Below are positions 18,018 through 25,285 of a DNA stretch of 35,290 nt, in pieces. The position numbers and the translations under genes were made by a program. Source of the DNA: an uncultured Oceanisphaera sp. (GTDB lineage: Bacteria > Pseudomonadota > Gammaproteobacteria > Enterobacterales > Aeromonadaceae); assembly GCF_947495715.1 (NCBI RefSeq), contig NZ_CANLZU010000027.1, positions 1-35,290 on the forward strand, read 5' to 3'. Numbering within the stretch: the stretch's first letter is position 1; the number at the start of each line of letters is the position of its first letter. Under the pieces are notes generated by a model. It did no database searches. It had not been told where the DNA came from and worked only from the letters and a program-made list of their open reading frames with translations.

Positions 18018-18118
18018 GGACAAAGGGCCCGCTCCGCCGACTCGCCGTAAATACATCCGTGTAGGCTCAGCCGCGCCATCCGTAGCGCGGATGGTCGGCT
18101 GAGCAGATCCCTTTGTCC
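18018..18118 (-). repeat. Palindromic element copy A
   Basis: A 101-base element with perfect 10-bp ends GGACAAAGGG (18018-18027) and CCCTTTGTCC (18109-18118). Inside are CTCAGCC with GGCTGAG and CCATCC with GGATGG. Read on the minus strand it shares the core GAGC-CTACACGGATGTA-TTTACGGCGAGTCGG with copy B. It lies in the gene-free stretch 17931-18309. Confidence 0.8.
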
Positions 18119-18120
18119 TC

Positions 18121-18176
18121 CTTGAATCTCCGGCGTTGCCTGTAGGCGCCGTCTGCTGACCACTCGGAGTTCAAGA
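18121..18176. repeat. Hairpin between copies A and B
   Basis: CTTGAATCTCCG (18121-18132) and CGGAGTTCAAG (18166-18176) pair with one bulged base; the inner part has GGCG and CGCC. It joins the two palindromic elements and may be part of the same unit. Confidence 0.5.
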
Positions 18177-18177
18177 A

Positions 18178-18283
18178 GAGGCAACAGAGAATGACTCCCG
18201 CGACCGTGAAATGCCATGGATGGCATTTCCGAGCTTACATGGATGTACTCGTGGCGTGTCGAGGGAGGCGGCTGTGTTGCCTC
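18178..18283 (+). repeat. Palindromic element copy B
   Basis: A 106-base element with ends GAGGCAACAGAG (18178-18189) and CTGTGTTGCCTC (18272-18283), 11 of 12 paired. The centre is the palindrome GAAATGCCAT-gg-ATGGCATTTC (18208-18229), then GAGC, the hairpin TACAT-gg-ATGTA and GTGGCGTGTCG. The pair CGAC/GTCG encloses the centre, as in copies A and C. It ends 27 bases from the transporter stop. Confidence 0.8.
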
Positions 18284-18309
18284 TGGTCTGAGGCTTTATG
18301 ATTAGAGAC

Positions 18310-19488
18310 TTACTCCCGATCACACAACAGGCGATAGGCCAGCATGGATATCAGGGCGCAGCCGCTCATGGTTACCAGCATATACAGCGGCGAGCTGTCG
18401 GGCAGGGCGGCGACTACGGCGCCCACCAGGGCGGCGGTGCCAAAACGCAGGGTACCGGCCAATGACGAGGCGGTGCCCGCCAGATTGGGCAGGCTGCCGA
18501 GCAGACTGGCCATGGTGTTGCTGCCGATGGTGGAGATGACGCCGACATAAAGCATGATGGGTGCCACCACCGACCAGAGTCCCCAGCCCATCAAGGGCCC
18601 TATCGGCATCAGAATCCCGGCCAACAGCTGCAAACCCAGCGCCAGCCGCAGCATGGTGCGTGAGCCCAGTCGACGAACCCATTTACCGTTTAGCGTGGTA
18701 AACAGCATCAGACTCAGTACGTTAAGCCCGAACAGATAGCCGACATGCTGGGGAGACACCCCATAGAGTTCGATATAGATAAACGAGGCGCCGGTGAGAA
18801 AGGCAAACATGCCCGCGAAGGAAAAGGCGCCGCAGAGCATGAAGCCGAGTGCCTGGCGGGTGGCGAGCAAGCGCAGATAGCTGCGTAAAATCGACATCAG
18901 GTGCAACGGCTGTCGATGCTCCGGTGCCAGGGTTTCCGGTAAGCGCAGGCTGCAGATCAACGCGATCAGGGCGGTAAAACCCGCCAGCACCCAGAAAATG
19001 GAACGCCAGCCAAACCAGTGGGCCAAATGACCGCCCAGCATGGGGGCTATCAAGGGAGCCAGCGTCATGACCAGGGTGATATAGGCCATGGTGCGGGCAA
19101 AGTCTTCCCGGTTGAACAAGTCGCGCACCAGTGCCTGTACCACCACGGCGGAGGCGGCGCCGGCAAAGCCCTGGGCGGCCCGCAGCCAGGTCAGACTTTC
19201 CACACTGTCGGCCAGCGCACACAGCAGGGCCGCAATCATGAAAATCACCATACCACCCAGTAGCACCGGTCGCCGCCCGCGGGCATCGGAAAGCGGACCA
19301 AACAACAGCTGGCCGAGGGCAAAACCGCCGGTATAGGCGGCAAGGGTCGCCTGCACGCGATGGGAATTACTGGACAGTGCTTCGGCGATGGCGGGCATGG
19401 CCGGCAGGTACATATCGATGGCCAGGGGGGTGAGGGCAGAGACGGCGCCCAGCAGAATAATCAGCGGTAAGGTGGCACTGGATGACAT
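18310..19488 (-). CDS. Bcr/CflA-family multidrug efflux transporter (MFS)
   Basis: A 392-residue inner-membrane proton antiporter with about 12 helices. Helix 1 has AIDMYLPAMPAIAEAL, the DHA1 Bcr/CflA signature. The helix 2-3 loop carries motif A, GPLSDARGRRPVLLGG (64-79), and motif B is seen as VVVQALVRDLF. Substrates cannot be read from sequence; relatives export bicyclomycin, chloramphenicol or sulfonamides. ATG 19488 is chosen because GGAGGAA lies about 10 bases upstream and the protein start matches the family; a longer frame from 19641 would cross the Fur-like site. Confidence 0.9.
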   Translation of the reverse strand: MSSSATLPLIILLGAVSALTPLAIDMYLPAMPAIAEALSSNSHRVQATLAAYTGGFALGQLLFGPLSDARGRRPVLLGGMVIFMIAALLCALADSVESLTWLRAAQGFAGAASAVVVQALVRDLFNREDFARTMAYITLVMTLAPLIAPMLGGHLAHWFGWRSIFWVLAGFTALIALICSLRLPETLAPEHRQPLHLMSILRSYLRLLATRQALGFMLCGAFSFAGMFAFLTGASFIYIELYGVSPQHVGYLFGLNVLSLMLFTTLNGKWVRRLGSRTMLRLALGLQLLAGILMPIGPLMGWGLWSVVAPIMLYVGVISTIGSNTMASLLGSLPNLAGTASSLAGTLRFGTAALVGAVVAALPDSSPLYMLVTMSGCALISMLAYRLLCDRE

Positions 19489-19539
19489 AACGCAGCAGGT
19501 TCCTCCGAGACAACAACCCGGCTCCCAGCCTGCTGTTGT

Positions 19540-19562
19540 GATAAGAAAATGATTGTCATTTC
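19540..19562 (-). promoter_or_regulatory. Fur-box-like site upstream of the transporter
   Basis: The core AATGA-ttg-TCATT (19548-19560) within GATAAGAAAATGATTGTCATTTC resembles the Fur repeat GATAATGATAATCATTATC. It lies 52-74 bases before the transporter ATG. Iron control is inference. Confidence 0.4.
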
Positions 19563-19589
19563 TGCTAAACAATGAGCAAAAATAACAAA

Positions 19590-19771
19590 CAAAAAAAGCC
19601 AGGTACCAAATCCATGTACCTGGCCTAGGGGAATGGCTCATTGACTGAGCCGTGCGCTAGTGTGAAGGCACCAAGAAGGCACACTTCGATTAAACTATCG
19701 GCCAGAATACGCTCGCTCGCCAGAAACCGGGCAAAAAAGTTGCCCGAATCCGTTTAAATCAGCAGATCGAG
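19590..19771 (-). ncRNA. Candidate structured small RNA or leader
   Basis: About 180 nt on the minus strand with no plausible open frame, between a promoter (19778-19805) and an intrinsic terminator (19591-19624). Read 5' to 3' it has CGCTCG...CGAGCG enclosing CGGGCAA-cttt-TTGCCCG, AGTGTG...CACACT, GGCTCA-gtcaa-TGAGCC and the terminator stem. I do not recognise it as 6S, Spot 42, GcvB, RyhB or SRP RNA. It could be an independent sRNA, or an attenuated leader of the transporter gene that begins 100 bases downstream. Confidence 0.5.
19591..19624 (-). terminator. Minus-strand intrinsic terminator
   Basis: On the minus strand GCCAGGTAC (19616-19624), 9-base loop, GTACCTGGC (19598-19606), then seven T (19591-19597). 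It cannot serve the transporter or yebG, both of which point away or start later. Confidence 0.8.
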
Positions 19772-19777
19772 CGGCCT

Positions 19778-19805
19778 ACTATAAAGCCGTTATTGTGTCT
19801 TGCAA
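19778..19805 (-). promoter_or_regulatory. Sigma-70 promoter on the minus strand
   Basis: TTGCAA (19800-19805), 16-base spacer, TATAGT (19778-19783). Start expected near 19771. It faces away from yebG. Confidence 0.6.
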
Positions 19806-19824
19806 CCGGCGCGACATAATATTA

Positions 19825-19840
19825 CTGTATGTATATACAG
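19825..19840 (+). promoter_or_regulatory. LexA (SOS) box of yebG
   Basis: CTGTATGTATATACAG fits CTGT-N8-ACAG exactly, AT-rich in the centre, 14 bases before the yebG ATG. yebG is a known LexA-repressed SOS gene in E. coli. Confidence 0.92.
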
Positions 19841-19854
19841 ATAAGGAGTCAGTT

Positions 19855-20163
19855 ATGGCAGTCACAATACAGTACCTGGTGGTAAGAAACGGAATCGATA
19901 AAATGACGTTTACCAATAAAAAAGACGCAGATGCCTACGATCGTCTGCTCGATCTGGCCGAACACCTCGACGAGCTGCTGGCCGATGCGCCGGTCAGCCT
20001 GAATGAAACCGATCGCGAAGCCCTGGCCCTGTACCTGGCTGAGCATCAGGATCAACTGAGTGGGCCCAAGAAGAAACCGGCCAAAAAAGCCGACAAGGCA
20101 CTGAACAAGTCTGAAGCCGCTCATGCTACCGAGCATGACGACGATATTCAGGCCGTTGCCTGA
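19855..20163 (+). CDS. yebG: YebG, SOS-induced DNA damage protein
   Basis: A 102-residue YebG-family protein: MAVTIQYLVVRNGIDKMTFTNKKDADAYDRLLDLAEHL matches E. coli YebG (96 residues), including the DADAYD segment. The C terminus here carries a lysine-rich stretch KKKPAKKADKALNKSE not seen in E. coli, then an acidic tail. Biochemical role is unknown beyond damage induction. ATG 19855 follows AAGGAG; the longer frame from 19795 would run through the LexA box. Confidence 0.93.
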   Translation: MAVTIQYLVVRNGIDKMTFTNKKDADAYDRLLDLAEHLDELLADAPVSLNETDREALALYLAEHQDQLSGPKKKPAKKADKALNKSEAAHATEHDDDIQAVA

Positions 20164-20174
20164 AGTCTGTTAAA

Positions 20175-20214
20175 GTGAGACATGAGGGCGCGCGATCGTC
20201 GCCTCATGCCTCAC
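20175..20214. repeat. Heptamer inverted-array element 5 (minimal)
   Basis: Two heptamers per arm: GTGAGAC ATGAGGG (20175-20188) and GCCTCAT GCCTCAC (20201-20214), whose complement reads GTGAGGC ATGAGGC. It forms a tight hairpin between the convergent yebG and ABC transporter genes, 11 and 10 bases from their stops. No T-run follows, so it is not a standard terminator. Confidence 0.65.
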
Positions 20215-20224
20215 TGCTGCGTTG

Positions 20225-22012
20225 CTAGCTGTACAGGGTGCGGTACAGACCGGGCTGCTCCAGCAGCTCGTGATGGGTGCCGGACTGGCTGATTTTGCCG
20301 TCTTCAAATACCAACACTCTGTCGGCCTGGCGCACCGAGCTTAACCGGTGCGCCACTATCAGGGTGGTTCTGCCCTGTAAAAAGCCGGCCAGCGCCTGAT
20401 GCAGCTTTTGCTCGGTTTCGGTATCCAGCGCGGAAGTGGCTTCATCCAGAATCACGATGGACGGATTTTTCAGCACCATGCGCGCAATGGCCAGCCGCTG
20501 TTGCTGCCCCCCCGACAGCTTGACGCCACGCCGCCCTACCTGGGTATCCAGCCCTTGCTCCATGGCGGCGATCACCTCATCCAGTTGCGCCACCCGCAAT
20601 GCCTGCCACAGCGCCTCGTCGTCATGCATATCGCCCAGGCTCAGGTTGGAGCGTACCGTATCGTTGAACAACACCGGCTGCTGCAATACCGTGGCCACGT
20701 GCTCACGAATGGTTGGAAAGCCGATATCCCGACTATTGACGCCGCCAAAGCAGATACTGCCGGTATCGGCCGGGTAAAGGCCCAGCAGTAGCTGGATAAA
20801 GGTGGACTTGCCGCCGCCGCTGGCGCCGACCAGGGCGACCTTTTCTCCGGCCCGGATCTGCAGGCTGACATCATCCAGCACCCTGCGTTCGCCATTGTAG
20901 GAAAAACTGAGTCCGTTCACCGAAATGGGCAAGGTCGTGCAGCCCTCGAACGGATCGACCCGGCCCACCGGCTCCGGCTCGCCCCCCAGAACCAGCATGC
21001 GGTTGATGCGCTTGAGGGCGGCGGTGGCGGCATAAAAGGAATACTGCATGTTGAGCAAGTCCTGCACCGGTCCCATCATGAACCACAGGTAACTGAATAC
21101 GGCAAAAATCTGGCCGACGGTCAAATCGGTATAAAGCACCATGATCATGCCGGTGGCCCGAAACAGCTCCACCCCGGACAGAAACAGCAGAAAACTGGCG
21201 CGACCGGCGGCTTCGCTCTTCCAGGCGTAATCGATGGCGGTATCGCGGACCCCGCGGGCCCGGTCGATCACCCGCAGCATATAGTGACGCTCGCGGTTGG
21301 CCGCCCGAATTTCGTGAATGCCGTCCAGGGTTTCCACCAGTGCCTGCTGAAAGACCTCGAAGGCGCTGTTTTCGTTACGCTTCAGATGTTTGACCCGGGC
21401 TCCGAGGCGGCTGGAAAAATACACCACTACCGGATTGAGCAGCAGAATAAAAAGTCCCAGCTGCCAGTTGAGCAGCAGCAGTACCACCGCCGTCCCCACC
21501 ACGCTCAGTATGCTGATCAGCAAGCGACTCAGGGTTTCGCCGAGAAATTTATCCAGGGTTTCCACATCGGTGACAAAATGCGAACTGACGCTGCCGGCCC
21601 CGATGGACTCGAAGGCGCGCAAGGGGGTTCGGGTCAACTGGCGCGCCAGTCGCCGACGGATCTGAAAGGTCAGGTGTTTGGCCACTCGCGCAAACTGGCG
21701 GCCCTGTATGATGTTGAATACCAGCGACAGACTGCGCAGTAGCAGGGTAATGACCAGCACCGCCAGAATATAGCCGACTCCGGTCTGCCAGGCGGCAGGC
21801 AGCAGCCAGTCCAGCCCGCTCAGCAGACGACCGGGGCTGTCCAGCAGCACTTCATCGACCAGCAGCGGCATCAGCAGCGGCACCGGCACCGCCAATAAGG
21901 TGCCGCACAGGGCAAACAAATGCGCATTAATCAGCAGGGAGCGATGGCGCTGCATCATCCGAATGATGTTCGGCCACTGTAAAAGCGGGGCATTCAGGTT
22001 TTTTTTATCCAT
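20225..22012 (-). CDS. ABC exporter, fused membrane and ATPase domains
   Basis: A 595-residue half-transporter that should work as a homodimer in the inner membrane. Residues about 20-330 are a six-helix type IV exporter domain; the rest is the ATPase, with Walker A GASGGGKS (396-403, K402), Q-loop VLQQPVLF, signature LSGGQQQ (499-505), Walker B VILDEATS (D523, E524) and switch histidine in IVAHRLSS. It belongs to the MsbA/HlyB-like group, but the cargo is unknown; no peptide-protease domain is present. ATG 22012 is preferred to the TTG just before it. Confidence 0.9.
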   Translation of the reverse strand: MDKKNLNAPLLQWPNIIRMMQRHRSLLINAHLFALCGTLLAVPVPLLMPLLVDEVLLDSPGRLLSGLDWLLPAAWQTGVGYILAVLVITLLLRSLSLVFNIIQGRQFARVAKHLTFQIRRRLARQLTRTPLRAFESIGAGSVSSHFVTDVETLDKFLGETLSRLLISILSVVGTAVVLLLLNWQLGLFILLLNPVVVYFSSRLGARVKHLKRNENSAFEVFQQALVETLDGIHEIRAANRERHYMLRVIDRARGVRDTAIDYAWKSEAAGRASFLLFLSGVELFRATGMIMVLYTDLTVGQIFAVFSYLWFMMGPVQDLLNMQYSFYAATAALKRINRMLVLGGEPEPVGRVDPFEGCTTLPISVNGLSFSYNGERRVLDDVSLQIRAGEKVALVGASGGGKSTFIQLLLGLYPADTGSICFGGVNSRDIGFPTIREHVATVLQQPVLFNDTVRSNLSLGDMHDDEALWQALRVAQLDEVIAAMEQGLDTQVGRRGVKLSGGQQQRLAIARMVLKNPSIVILDEATSALDTETEQKLHQALAGFLQGRTTLIVAHRLSSVRQADRVLVFEDGKISQSGTHHELLEQPGLYRTLYS

Positions 22013-22087
22013 CAATCACCATCATCGGGTTTTCATTTGGGAAAAGGGCAGGTAAGTTAGGCAAAATTTTACGGTGCTCTGTATTTT

Positions 22088-22546
22088 ATGTCTGAAAAAT
22101 CTGCATTTTACCAAAGCCTCACCGCCCAGGCACAGGCTCTGTGCGACGGTGAGCCCAATCGTATTGCCAAGCTCGCCAACCTGTCTGCCCTGCTTAACCT
22201 GGCACTGGAAGACATCAACTGGGTGGGTTTTTACCTGCGGGAACAAGACACCCTGGTGCTGGGACCTTTTCAGGGCAACCCGGCGTGCGTCCGGATTCCG
22301 GTCGGCAAGGGGGTTTGCGGTACCGCCGTTGCCACCGGTCAGGTGCAGCGAATTGCCAATGTACATGAATTTTCCGGCCACATCGCCTGTGACAGTGCCA
22401 GTAATGCAGAAATCGTGCTGCCGCTGAGTCGGGACGGCGAGGTATGGGGCGTGCTGGATATCGACAGCCCCACTTACGGTCGTTTTGATGAAGAAGACGA
22501 AGCCGGTTTACGGCACTGGGTTGCCGCCGTATTGCCGCTGCTGTAA
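22088..22546 (+). CDS. msrC: Free methionine-(R)-sulfoxide reductase
   Basis: A 152-residue GAF-domain enzyme that repairs free Met-R-sulfoxide, the E. coli YebR/MsrC orthologue. DINWVGFYL, VLGPFQGNPACVRIPVGKGVCGTA and HIACDSASNAEIVLPL are characteristic, and they supply the three redox cysteines C67, C77 and C101. The length is near the E. coli enzyme. It is divergent from the ABC exporter and directly precedes proQ and prc, the E. coli order. Confidence 0.94.
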   Translation: MSEKSAFYQSLTAQAQALCDGEPNRIAKLANLSALLNLALEDINWVGFYLREQDTLVLGPFQGNPACVRIPVGKGVCGTAVATGQVQRIANVHEFSGHIACDSASNAEIVLPLSRDGEVWGVLDIDSPTYGRFDEEDEAGLRHWVAAVLPLL

Positions 22547-22633
22547 CGCCGGGGTCGCTTTTGTCTGCGTGCGCTTTATAATATGAATGTTTCAATGGGC
22601 GCTGCGCCCTTAGGTCTTACACCAAGGTATTTC

Positions 22634-23188
22634 ATGGAAAACTCGGAAAAATTGAAAAACAGTAAAGAAGTTATCGCCTACCTGGCCGAATGCTTCCCTC
22701 AGTGCTTCGTAGCGACTGGCGAAGCCAAACCGCTGAAAATTGGCATTTTTCAGGATCTGGCTAGCCGTCTGACCGACGATCCCAAGGTATCCAAGACCCT
22801 GCTGCGCACGGCGCTGCGTCAGTACACCTCCAGCTGGCGTTACCTGCACGGCCTCAAGGCCGGACAGAGTCGGGTAGATCTGGACGGCGAACCTTGTGGC
22901 GAGCTGACTCAGGAACATGTCGATCATGCCCGGGGCGCGCTCAAGGAAAGCAAGGAAAAAGTGTTTGGTCCGCGCAAGGACAAGCCGGCTGCCAAAAAGC
23001 CTGCCGCCAAAAAGCCCAAGCCCCGCAAGGTGGATCCGGCGGCCCTGACCGTAGAGCAGAATGTTAAAGTATTGCTGGGCAAGTCCCCGGTTCCCGCTAC
23101 GATTAAAGAAGTGACTCGTGATGACGTTCAGGTGGAACTTAAAACCGGCATGTCCATGCGCGTCAAGTTTGAGCATCTTATTCTTTAA
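22634..23188 (+). CDS. proQ: RNA chaperone ProQ
   Basis: A global sRNA-binding protein of 184 residues. The N-terminal FinO/ProQ domain (about 5-120) has [26 protein letters not shown] and [14 protein letters not shown] Lys/Ala/Pro linker (about 120-150) and a C-terminal Tudor-like domain ending [11 protein letters not shown] follow. The linker is shorter than in E. coli ProQ (232 residues). ATG 22634 starts [13 protein letters not shown] as in E. coli; an earlier ATG at 22583 would add 17 residues without support. Confidence 0.95.
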   Translation: MENSEKLKNSKEVIAYLAECFPQCFVATGEAKPLKIGIFQDLASRLTDDPKVSKTLLRTALRQYTSSWRYLHGLKAGQSRVDLDGEPCGELTQEHVDHARGALKESKEKVFGPRKDKPAAKKPAAKKPKPRKVDPAALTVEQNVKVLLGKSPVPATIKEVTRDDVQVELKTGMSMRVKFEHLIL

Positions 23189-23198
23189 GGAGTAGGGT

Positions 23199-25205
23199 TT
23201 GATCAATCACGGAATTCGTTTGTCTCTGGTAGCCGCCGGTATCATGGCTGCGGGAATCGCCTGGGCGGTACCGCCGGCCATCGATGCTTCCGCCATTCCT
23301 GTTTTGGCCCCGGAAAGTCAGCATGCGGCTGCCAGCAAGCGGGTTACCGCGCTGTTCACCCGTTCCCATTATCGCCAGTTTCAGCTTGATAATGCCTTCT
23401 CTGAAGCGATCTTCGATCGCTTCATCGACAGTCTGGATTACAACAAGAATATCTTTACTCAAGCCGATATCGCTCATTTCGAGCGCTATCGTGACGAGTT
23501 TGATGATGCGCTGCGAGCCGGTCGTCTCGATATTGCCTTCGACATGTATAACGACAGTTTGCAGCAACGCTATCAGCGTTTGGTGTATGCCTTGTCGTTA
23601 CTCGATACGCCCATGACCTTCGATGGTCAGGAGCAGTATCAGTTTGATCGCCGCGAGGCCGACTGGCCCAAAGACAAGCAGGATCTCGACCGGCTCTGGT
23701 CTCAGCGAGTCAAATATGACGCCCTGAGCCTGGCACTGGCCGATAAAGACTGGAACGAGATTCGCGATACCCTGGGCAAGCGCTACAACAACGCCATCAA
23801 GCGTCTGGCCCAGAGTGAAAGTGAAGATGCCTTCCAGAGCTTTGCCAACGCCTTTGCCCGTGCCATAGAGCCCCATACCAGTTATCTCAGTCCTCGCAAT
23901 GCCGAGCGTTTCGAGACCGAAATGAATCTGTCGCTCGAAGGTATCGGTGCCGTACTGCAGGCCGAAGACGACTATACGGTGATCCGCTCTCTGGTCCCGG
24001 GTGGTCCGGCTGCCAAGTCCGGTGAGCTGCTGCCCGAGGATCGTATTATCGGGGTCGGGCAGAGTGCCGACAAGGTGACCGATGTGATCGGCTGGCGCCT
24101 GGATGAAGTGGTTGATCTGATCAAGGGCCGTAAAGGCACTCGGGTCTGGCTGCAAATTCAGCGCGGCAAGGCGGTGACGGCGACGCCAAAAGTCATCGAG
24201 CTGACCCGTGATACCGTGCGGCTGGAAGACAGAGCCGCCAACGGCAAGGTGCTGCCGATCGACGGTGAAAATATCGGGGTGATCGAAATTCCGAGTTTTT
24301 ACGTCAACCTCAGCGCCGATGTGGCGGAAGAAATCAGCAAGCTGAAAGCCAAAGGCATTCAGGGGCTGGTCATCGACCTGCGCGGCAATGGCGGTGGTGC
24401 CTTGACCGAAGCCTCGGGCCTGACCGGACTTTTTATCGACAGCGGCCCCGTGGTGCAGATTCGTGATGGTCTGGGCCGTATTTCGGTCAACGGTGACGAA
24501 GACGACTTCCTGGCCTATGACGGGCCGATGACGGTGCTGGTTGATCGGTATTCTGCCTCGGCGTCCGAGATTTTTGCCGCCGCCATGAAAGACTATGGCC
24601 GGGCGGTGATCCTGGGTGAAAACACCTTCGGCAAAGGCACGGTGCAGCAACATCGCAGCCTGTCGCGTATCTACGATCTCTATGAAAACCCCATGGGGTT
24701 TGTGCAGTTCACCATTGCCAAGTTTTATCGTATCAACGGGGGCAGCACCCAGAATAAGGGCGTGCAGCCGGATATTCCGTTTCCGACCCCCATTGTGGCC
24801 GATGAGACCGGTGAAAGCCTGGAGAAAAACGCACTGCCCTGGGATCAGATTGCCAGCCTCGACTTCAAGCGTATTCGGGATCTGACTCCGGTATTGGGTG
24901 AGCTTCGTCAACGCCATCAGGCGCGCATCGAACAGGATCCCGAGTTTGTTTATGTCTTTGAAGACATAAAGGAATACAGGAAACTGAAAGACAAGGATTC
25001 GGTGTCACTCAACCTTGTTGAGCGCAAAACCGAGATGGAAGAGCAGGACGCCAAGTCTCTGGCCCGTCTTAACGACCGGTTACGACGCGCCGGACTGGAT
25101 CCGGTTGATTCCCTCGATAATATCCCCAGCGATTTTGAGCCGGATGACGGCTATCTGAAAGAAGCGGCACGCATTACTGCCGATCTGGCCCGACTGCTTG
25201 GCTGA
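23199..25205 (+). CDS. prc: Periplasmic tail-specific protease Prc (Tsp)
   Basis: A 668-residue C-terminal processing protease that degrades proteins marked by hydrophobic C termini (including ssrA-tagged periplasmic proteins) and trims PBP3 and MepS in E. coli. A signal peptide spans 1-23, with likely cleavage after AWA. A PDZ domain lies at about 235-325. The catalytic Ser-Lys dyad is S454 (in SASASEIF) and K479 (in NTFGKGTVQQ), 25 residues apart as in the family. The start is TTG, with AAGGAG (23187-23192) just upstream, overlapping the end of proQ; the genes are 10 bases apart. Confidence 0.95.
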   Translation: MINHGIRLSLVAAGIMAAGIAWAVPPAIDASAIPVLAPESQHAAASKRVTALFTRSHYRQFQLDNAFSEAIFDRFIDSLDYNKNIFTQADIAHFERYRDEFDDALRAGRLDIAFDMYNDSLQQRYQRLVYALSLLDTPMTFDGQEQYQFDRREADWPKDKQDLDRLWSQRVKYDALSLALADKDWNEIRDTLGKRYNNAIKRLAQSESEDAFQSFANAFARAIEPHTSYLSPRNAERFETEMNLSLEGIGAVLQAEDDYTVIRSLVPGGPAAKSGELLPEDRIIGVGQSADKVTDVIGWRLDEVVDLIKGRKGTRVWLQIQRGKAVTATPKVIELTRDTVRLEDRAANGKVLPIDGENIGVIEIPSFYVNLSADVAEEISKLKAKGIQGLVIDLRGNGGGALTEASGLTGLFIDSGPVVQIRDGLGRISVNGDEDDFLAYDGPMTVLVDRYSASASEIFAAAMKDYGRAVILGENTFGKGTVQQHRSLSRIYDLYENPMGFVQFTIAKFYRINGGSTQNKGVQPDIPFPTPIVADETGESLEKNALPWDQIASLDFKRIRDLTPVLGELRQRHQARIEQDPEFVYVFEDIKEYRKLKDKDSVSLNLVERKTEMEEQDAKSLARLNDRLRRAGLDPVDSLDNIPSDFEPDDGYLKEAARITADLARLLG

Positions 25206-25211
25206 CTCCCT

Positions 25212-25245
25212 GCCCGAATCCGCTCACACCGGGTTCGGGCTTTCT
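25212..25245 (+). terminator. Intrinsic terminator after prc
   Basis: GCCCGAA-tcc (25212-25221) pairs with ggg-TTCGGGC (25231-25240), followed by TTTCT. Confidence 0.6.
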
Positions 25246-25285
25246 CATTAAAGCCCCCTCCGACGACGTTAACGAGATCTCCGCT

